A stretch of 64,000 nt of DNA, taken from assembly GCA_947500545.1 (NCBI GenBank), contig CANMSO010000004.1, positions 310,001 to 374,000 on the forward strand, read 5' to 3'. Below, in pieces: positions 59,296-64,000 of the stretch. This DNA comes from an uncultured Aquimarina sp. (GTDB taxonomy: Bacteria > Bacteroidota > Bacteroidia > Flavobacteriales > Flavobacteriaceae). Made by a program: the position numbers and the translations under genes. A model generated the notes under the pieces. The model was not told the DNA's origin and made no database searches. It saw only the letters and a list, made by a program, of their open reading frames with translations. Positions within the stretch are counted from its first letter, which is position 1. The number at the start of each line of letters is the position of its first letter.

Positions 59296-59817
59296 ATGGA
59301 TATGCCTCGACCAAAAACAAGAGATGAATTACTTGTCCTAAGTAACAAGAACTACAATAAGTTATTAGGTTTGATTAATTCTTTTCCTGAAGAAAAATTA
59401 AACCAGGAGTTCCCTAGTGGTTACCTCAATAGAAATATTAGAGATGTATTAGCACATCTTCATCATTGGCACTTGATGATGTTAGATTGGTATAAAGTAG
59501 GTATGGCAGGGAATAAACCAGATATGCCTGCAAAAGGATATACCTGGAAAACAACTCCTGATCTTAACAAAGAAATTCAAAAAAAATATAGTCAAACTGA
59601 AGTAAACGAAGCAAAAAAAATGCTTCAAAAGTCATTTGATGAACTACAAAAAGTGATTAATAATCACACAGAAGAAGAGCTTTTTGAAAAACGAAGATTT
59701 AAATGGACAGGAACCACATCATTAGCCTCTTATCTTATTTCTGCTACTTCAAGTCATTATGATTGGGCATATAAATTAATTAAGAAATGTGTTACAATAG
59801 TTAATGAAACAACGTAA
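59296..59817 (+). CDS. ClbS/DfsB-family four-helix protein
   Basis: PRPKTRDELLVLSNKNYNKLLGLI; DVLAHLHHWHLMMLDWY. Confidence 0.85.
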   Translation: MDMPRPKTRDELLVLSNKNYNKLLGLINSFPEEKLNQEFPSGYLNRNIRDVLAHLHHWHLMMLDWYKVGMAGNKPDMPAKGYTWKTTPDLNKEIQKKYSQTEVNEAKKMLQKSFDELQKVINNHTEEELFEKRRFKWTGTTSLASYLISATSSHYDWAYKLIKKCVTIVNETT

Positions 59818-60751
59818 TTATCCGTTTCTATCGAAATATAACATCAAAAAACATATCATGAAAACACTAATAATCACTTGTCTTATTTTCTTAAGTTGTA
59901 TCTCTTGTAAAAACGAGACAACACCTCAAAAAACTTCTGATCCTAAGGAGGTAGAGACAGATCAAAATATAAACGAGAAATCTGGAGATTCACTCATTGT
60001 CTATTCCGGAGAAACACAGGAGCTTGATCAGGAGAAAACAAAATCTATAAAAAGAGAATTATTAATCAAGGCCGAAGACGATAAGTCCCAGCTACAAGAA
60101 TTAGTAGTATCTAAGGAGTTTTATAAAGAAGAGGATCTTTACATATTAGATTACAAATATCCGTATCTCAATGAAAAAATCGACTCAAAATATGCTGTGT
60201 TTAATGATTTCATTGAAGAAAACTATTTGAATATTGAAAAAACAGAAAATCAAATTCTTGAAGACAAAGAACTGCTTTGTGACACCTTAAAAATTAATAG
60301 ATTCAGAGATAAAAGAATTATTGATTATAAAATTTATGACGTTAAAAGTGATTTAATAAGTGTCGTGCTTTATAAAGAAAATTACTATTCTGGGATGCGT
60401 TACTCTACATATCTTTTTGATTGTGTAAACTTTGATCTCAAGAAACACGAATTCATGTATTTCAATAATTTCTTCGAGACTGGGTCCGAAAAAGAAGTAT
60501 TTAATACCATAAATACAATCATAAAAGAAGGTATTAATTCTGGAGAATTTTATTACGAATGCTGGGAATTATCTGAAGGTGATTTCAAAGCCTATAAAAA
60601 CAATTTTGTCGTGAATGATGATGTCGTTGAGTACTATTTTGATGATTGCGTAATTTGTCCTTCTTATACAGGAACATATTCTATAAAAATTCCAATAAAA
60701 GCTATTGCACATCTTATCAGAAAATACAATGATGCTCCCAAAATAGGTTAA
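59804..60751 (+). CDS. Lipoprotein with DUF3298/RsiV-like domain (likely start MKTLIITCLI at about 59858)
   Basis: LSCISCKNE lipobox; CVICPSYTGTYSIKIPIKAI. Confidence 0.65.
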   Translation: MKQRNYPFLSKYNIKKHIMKTLIITCLIFLSCISCKNETTPQKTSDPKEVETDQNINEKSGDSLIVYSGETQELDQEKTKSIKRELLIKAEDDKSQLQELVVSKEFYKEEDLYILDYKYPYLNEKIDSKYAVFNDFIEENYLNIEKTENQILEDKELLCDTLKINRFRDKRIIDYKIYDVKSDLISVVLYKENYYSGMRYSTYLFDCVNFDLKKHEFMYFNNFFETGSEKEVFNTINTIIKEGINSGEFYYECWELSEGDFKAYKNNFVVNDDVVEYYFDDCVICPSYTGTYSIKIPIKAIAHLIRKYNDAPKIG

Positions 60752-60809
60752 CTTCATTATACAAGGATTTTTAAGTGCATTATTATAACTTAGTAATCAA
60801 AATAATGAC

Positions 60810-61109
60810 ATGAAAAGTAGTTTTAGTGATATTATAAATGCAAAAACACCTGTATTAGTAGATTTTTATGCCGATTGGTGCGGGCCATGTAAAATGCTTG
60901 CTCCCATATTGAAAGATGTCAAAGATGAATTAGGAGATAACATAAAAATTGTAAAGATAGATGTAGACAAAAACCAGCCTTTATCAGCAAAATATCAAGT
61001 ACGTGGTGTACCTACCATGATTTTGTTTAAGGAAGGGAAGCTACTCTGGCGACAATCTGGAGTATTACAAAAAAACGATATCATCGCAGTAATCAATTCA
61101 CATCAATAA
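60810..61109 (+). CDS. Thioredoxin
   Basis: DFYADWCGPCKMLAPIL. Confidence 0.96.
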   Translation: MKSSFSDIINAKTPVLVDFYADWCGPCKMLAPILKDVKDELGDNIKIVKIDVDKNQPLSAKYQVRGVPTMILFKEGKLLWRQSGVLQKNDIIAVINSHQ

Positions 61110-61111
61110 TC

Positions 61112-61756
61112 ATGCAACTCAATAAGTATATAGACCATACATTATTAAAGGCAAATGCTACGGTTAATGACATCAAGAAACTTTGCAGCGAAGCTAAAGA
61201 ACATAATTTCTATGCGGTTTGTGTAAATAGTTATTATGTGGCACTGGCCAATAGCGAATTGATGCATACCGATATCAAAGTTGCCGCTGTTGTAGGGTTT
61301 CCTTTAGGAGCTATGTTAACTCGAGTTAAAATATTTGAAGCACAACAATGTATTGATCAAGGAGCCAATGAAATTGACATGGTTATCAATATAGGTTTGC
61401 TAAAATCTGGATATTACGATATCGTAGAAGATGAGATCAGAGCCATCAAAAAAGCAATCGGAGATAACACGTTAAAAGTCATTTTTGAAAATTGTTATCT
61501 CACCGATGAAGAAAAGAAAATTGCCTGTAAATTATCTATGAATGCTGGTGCAGATTTTATAAAAACAGCTACTGGCTTTGGTACCGGTGGTGCCACTCTA
61601 GAGGATGTAAAACTCATGAAAAAAGAAGTTCAGAATAATCTACAAATAAAAGCTTCTGGAGGGATTCGAGATTTGGAAACTGCAAAGCAATATACTGATT
61701 TGGGGGTTTCCCGAATAGGGACATCATCTGGAATAACAATTGTAACTTCAAAATAA
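61112..61756 (+). CDS. deoC: Deoxyribose-phosphate aldolase
   Basis: IDHTLLKANAT; VVGFPLGA; IKTATGFGTGGAT; KASGGIRD. Confidence 0.96.
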   Translation: MQLNKYIDHTLLKANATVNDIKKLCSEAKEHNFYAVCVNSYYVALANSELMHTDIKVAAVVGFPLGAMLTRVKIFEAQQCIDQGANEIDMVINIGLLKSGYYDIVEDEIRAIKKAIGDNTLKVIFENCYLTDEEKKIACKLSMNAGADFIKTATGFGTGGATLEDVKLMKKEVQNNLQIKASGGIRDLETAKQYTDLGVSRIGTSSGITIVTSK

Positions 61757-61761
61757 ATCAG

Positions 61762-62460
61762 ATGAGCATACACATTGCCGCAGAAAAAGGACAAGTAGCA
61801 GAAACGGTTTTATTACCAGGTGATCCTATGCGAGCCAAGTGGATAGCTGAAACCTTTTTTGACGATCCTTATTGTTATAACGAAGTTAGAGGAATGTTTG
61901 GTTACACTGGGACCTATAAGGGCAAACGTGTTTCGGTACAAGGCACTGGGATGGGAATACCATCTGCATTGATTTATTGCCACGAACTTATTAATGATTA
62001 CGGGGTCAAAAATCTAATCCGTGTTGGCTCTGCCGGATCCTTTCAAAAAGATATTCAACTTAGAGATATTGTTATCGCAATGGCAGCTTCTTCCACTTCA
62101 GGAATTAATAATTCCAGGTTTATTAACTCTGATTATTCTCCTACTGCTAATTACGAGTTATTTATGAAAGCAGCTCGGTATGCCCAAAAACATAATATTC
62201 CTATCAAAGCTGGTAATGTATTATCGTCTGATGAATTTTATGAAGATAACCCTAATGCATATAAGCATTGGGCAGATTATGGTGTACTATGTGTAGAAAT
62301 GGAAACTGCGGGCCTGTATACTATTGCAGCAAAATTTGATGTAAAAGCATTGACTATTCTAACTATTTCGGACTCTCTGGTTACTGGGGAAGGAACAACA
62401 TCAAAAGAAAGAGAAACTACATTTGGCCAAATGATTGAAATTGCCTTGAGCACCTTGTAA
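61762..62460 (+). CDS. deoD: Purine-nucleoside phosphorylase
   Basis: LLPGDPMRAKWIAETF; GMGIPSALIY; CVEMETAGLY. Confidence 0.95.
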   Translation: MSIHIAAEKGQVAETVLLPGDPMRAKWIAETFFDDPYCYNEVRGMFGYTGTYKGKRVSVQGTGMGIPSALIYCHELINDYGVKNLIRVGSAGSFQKDIQLRDIVIAMAASSTSGINNSRFINSDYSPTANYELFMKAARYAQKHNIPIKAGNVLSSDEFYEDNPNAYKHWADYGVLCVEMETAGLYTIAAKFDVKALTILTISDSLVTGEGTTSKERETTFGQMIEIALSTL

Positions 62461-62461
62461 A

Positions 62462-62494
62462 GAGGCTGCCTAAAAGTATTTTTTAGACAACCTC
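62462..62494 (+). terminator. Terminator-like hairpin after deoD
   Basis: GAGGCTGCCTAAAA...TTTTTTAGACAACCTC (GU-tolerant stem). Confidence 0.6.
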
Positions 62495-62522
62495 CTTAAC
62501 AAAGTCAGCTATACAATACTCT

Positions 62523-63362
62523 TTATATTTTGAAAGTCATTACTGGTTTATCGGCATGATTCGCGATATCTTCGCCAATACTTCCGCTAAAAAAATGTGC
62601 CAATCCACGACGCCCATGTGTAGGGATCGCAATAATATCAGCATCTATTTTTTTGCTATAATTAAAGACTCCTCCTTCTACCGTATAATCGCTATAATAA
62701 ATTACCTTATCATGTATCTCTAGATTTCCTGGATCGGCCTTAAAAAGAAATTCTTTAACCCGTTCTTCCATTTGATCAGAACTTCTAAATCGCTCACCTG
62801 GTAGATTAACATAAAGTAAATGAATATTAGCATCGAAAGCATCAAATAATTTCATTGCATTATGATAGGATCGTAGACTCTCTATTTTAAAATCACAAGC
62901 AAATACGACCTCTTTAATACTAAAATCTTCTACTGGATTCTTTATAACTAAAACAGGAATATCAGAAGTTCGTACTACTTTTTCTGTATTAGATCCTATA
63001 AAAACTTCTTCGCGTAGTCCACTAGTTCCATGAGATCCCATTACAATTAAATCGGCATCATTCTCATTGGCTACATCATTAATCTCGCTAAATATTTTAT
63101 AATTCTGCACAGTCTCGCTAACCTTAATTCCTTTTAGATACTCCTTATCCAAAAAAGTTTCAAACCTCTTTTCTGCAAGCTTCATATAATATAATGCTTC
63201 TGCTACTTCTTGACCTTCATTTTTGGTCAATACAGCTTCAGAAAGTCCAAGCATATGCAATACTACAATTTCTGCATCTTGTTGTTTTGCTATGATAGCA
63301 GCTACTTGTAATGCGTATTCTGAATATTCAGAAAAGTCTATAGGGACAAGAATTTTTTTCAT
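62523..63362 (-). CDS. Tandem-domain universal stress protein
   Basis: KKILVPIDFSEYSEYALQVA; IVMGSHGTSGLREEVFIGSNT. Confidence 0.93.
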   Translation of the reverse strand: MKKILVPIDFSEYSEYALQVAAIIAKQQDAEIVVLHMLGLSEAVLTKNEGQEVAEALYYMKLAEKRFETFLDKEYLKGIKVSETVQNYKIFSEINDVANENDADLIVMGSHGTSGLREEVFIGSNTEKVVRTSDIPVLVIKNPVEDFSIKEVVFACDFKIESLRSYHNAMKLFDAFDANIHLLYVNLPGERFRSSDQMEERVKEFLFKADPGNLEIHDKVIYYSDYTVEGGVFNYSKKIDADIIAIPTHGRRGLAHFFSGSIGEDIANHADKPVMTFKI

Positions 63363-63414
63363 GGTTTTATTATTTTATGATACCAAAATTAGAAGATGTT
63401 AAAACCAATTAAAA

Positions 63415-63426
63415 TGATAATTATCA
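63415..63426. promoter_or_regulatory. Bidirectional family A operator TGATAATTATCA; -7 TAATTTTG (-) and TAACTTTA (+)
   Basis: Elements at 63391-63384 and 63450-63457, both 29.5 bp from centre. Confidence 0.75.
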
Positions 63427-63485
63427 TACTAATACTTCCGCCTAGGCTATAACTTTACGTATCAACATTTTATAATAAACAAAAC

Positions 63486-63944
63486 TTGTTAATCATGGCA
63501 CTAAATTTTAATCAATACGCCAAAGAAGCGAATACTTTTTTAAAAGAATATGCTAAAGAGGTGAACCTAGAAGACAACCATGATAAAGCCGCGCGTATTT
63601 TATCTTCTGTTTTACATGGATTGAGAGAAATCATTTCTGTAGAAGAATCTTTACAATTAGTAGCTCAACTACCTATGTTTTTAAAAGCTGTCTACGTAAA
63701 TGGATGGTCTGTCAAAACCAAGAAAGACAAAATAAAACATATGGAACAATTTATAGATCTTGTCAGATCCTATGATGGAGTTACTTCTATCTATGATTTT
63801 GAATCCAATGAAGTAGCCGAACATTATATTCAAACCACATTTTTTGTATTACGGAAATATATTTCTCCAGGAGAGATGCAAGATATTAGAGACGAATTAC
63901 CAAAAAATCTAAAAAATATGATTTTTGATAAGTTGTTTTTTTAA
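63486..63944 (+). CDS. DUF2267 family protein
   Basis: AKEANTFLKEYAKEVNLEDNHDKAARILSSVLHGLREIIS. Confidence 0.82.
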   Translation: MLIMALNFNQYAKEANTFLKEYAKEVNLEDNHDKAARILSSVLHGLREIISVEESLQLVAQLPMFLKAVYVNGWSVKTKKDKIKHMEQFIDLVRSYDGVTSIYDFESNEVAEHYIQTTFFVLRKYISPGEMQDIRDELPKNLKNMIFDKLFF

Positions 63945-63980
63945 AAAGTTAATCCTCTTTGTTTTAAAAAGCTATAAGTT

Positions 63981-64000
63981 ATGAAAAAACTAAAAGACAA
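63981..64000 (+). CDS. Start of a CDS truncated by window end (MKKLKD...)
   Basis: ATGAAAAAACTAAAAGACAA at the 3' edge. Confidence 0.4.

Noticed and set aside
1-64000. CRISPR arrays, tRNA/rRNA, prophage, transposons or integrative elements
   Set aside because: No direct-repeat/spacer arrays, recognisable RNA genes, transposase/integrase ORFs or phage structural genes were seen by reading the window.

Overview
The window is a 64 kb AT-rich chromosomal segment from a Bacteroidota genome, probably Flavobacteriia. That assignment rests on gene content, a CcoN-CcoO fusion and TAnnTTTG-type -7 promoter elements. It reads as a low-oxygen, sulfur and stress island. Main contents: (i) a sulfide/thiosulfate/sulfite block (two-rhodanese MBL persulfide dioxygenase, TauE/SafE, YeeE/YedE pair, SQR-like oxidoreductase, SorA-like sulfite dehydrogenase plus cytochrome c, several rhodaneses); (ii) eleven universal-stress-protein (Usp) genes or fragments, seven of them between 13.6 and 20 kb, with Hsp20, a beta-CASP MBL nuclease and an ATP-cone/PD-(D/E)XK protein; (iii) a nap-type periplasmic nitrate reductase cluster; (iv) the complete ccoS-NO-Q-P-G-H set plus a CcoI-type ATPase; (v) HemN, a PAS histidine kinase and a REC-cNBD-HTH_Crp response regulator; (vi) CbpA/CbpM, deoC/deoD and thioredoxin. 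The most interesting signals are two hand-found palindromic operator families. Family A is TGAY-N4-RTCA (FNR/FixK-like), at about 17 sites before Usp, hsp20, cco, porin and hemN transcripts. Family B is GTAACA-NN-TGTTAC, at six sites, all before sulfur genes. In both families the palindrome centre lies 29.5 bp upstream of a TAnnTTTG-like -7 element, which is class-II activator geometry. Other notable items: an internally duplicated tetraheme NapB, a two-domain sulfurtransferase split at a G8 homopolymer, a terminator-like hairpin in a rhodanese 5' leader (attenuator or sRNA), a hidden 50-aa membrane ORF under a family A site, and a Usp gene that has lost its second domain. I found no tRNA, rRNA, CRISPR, prophage or transposase. 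No database search was run, so product names come from recognising motifs in the translations.
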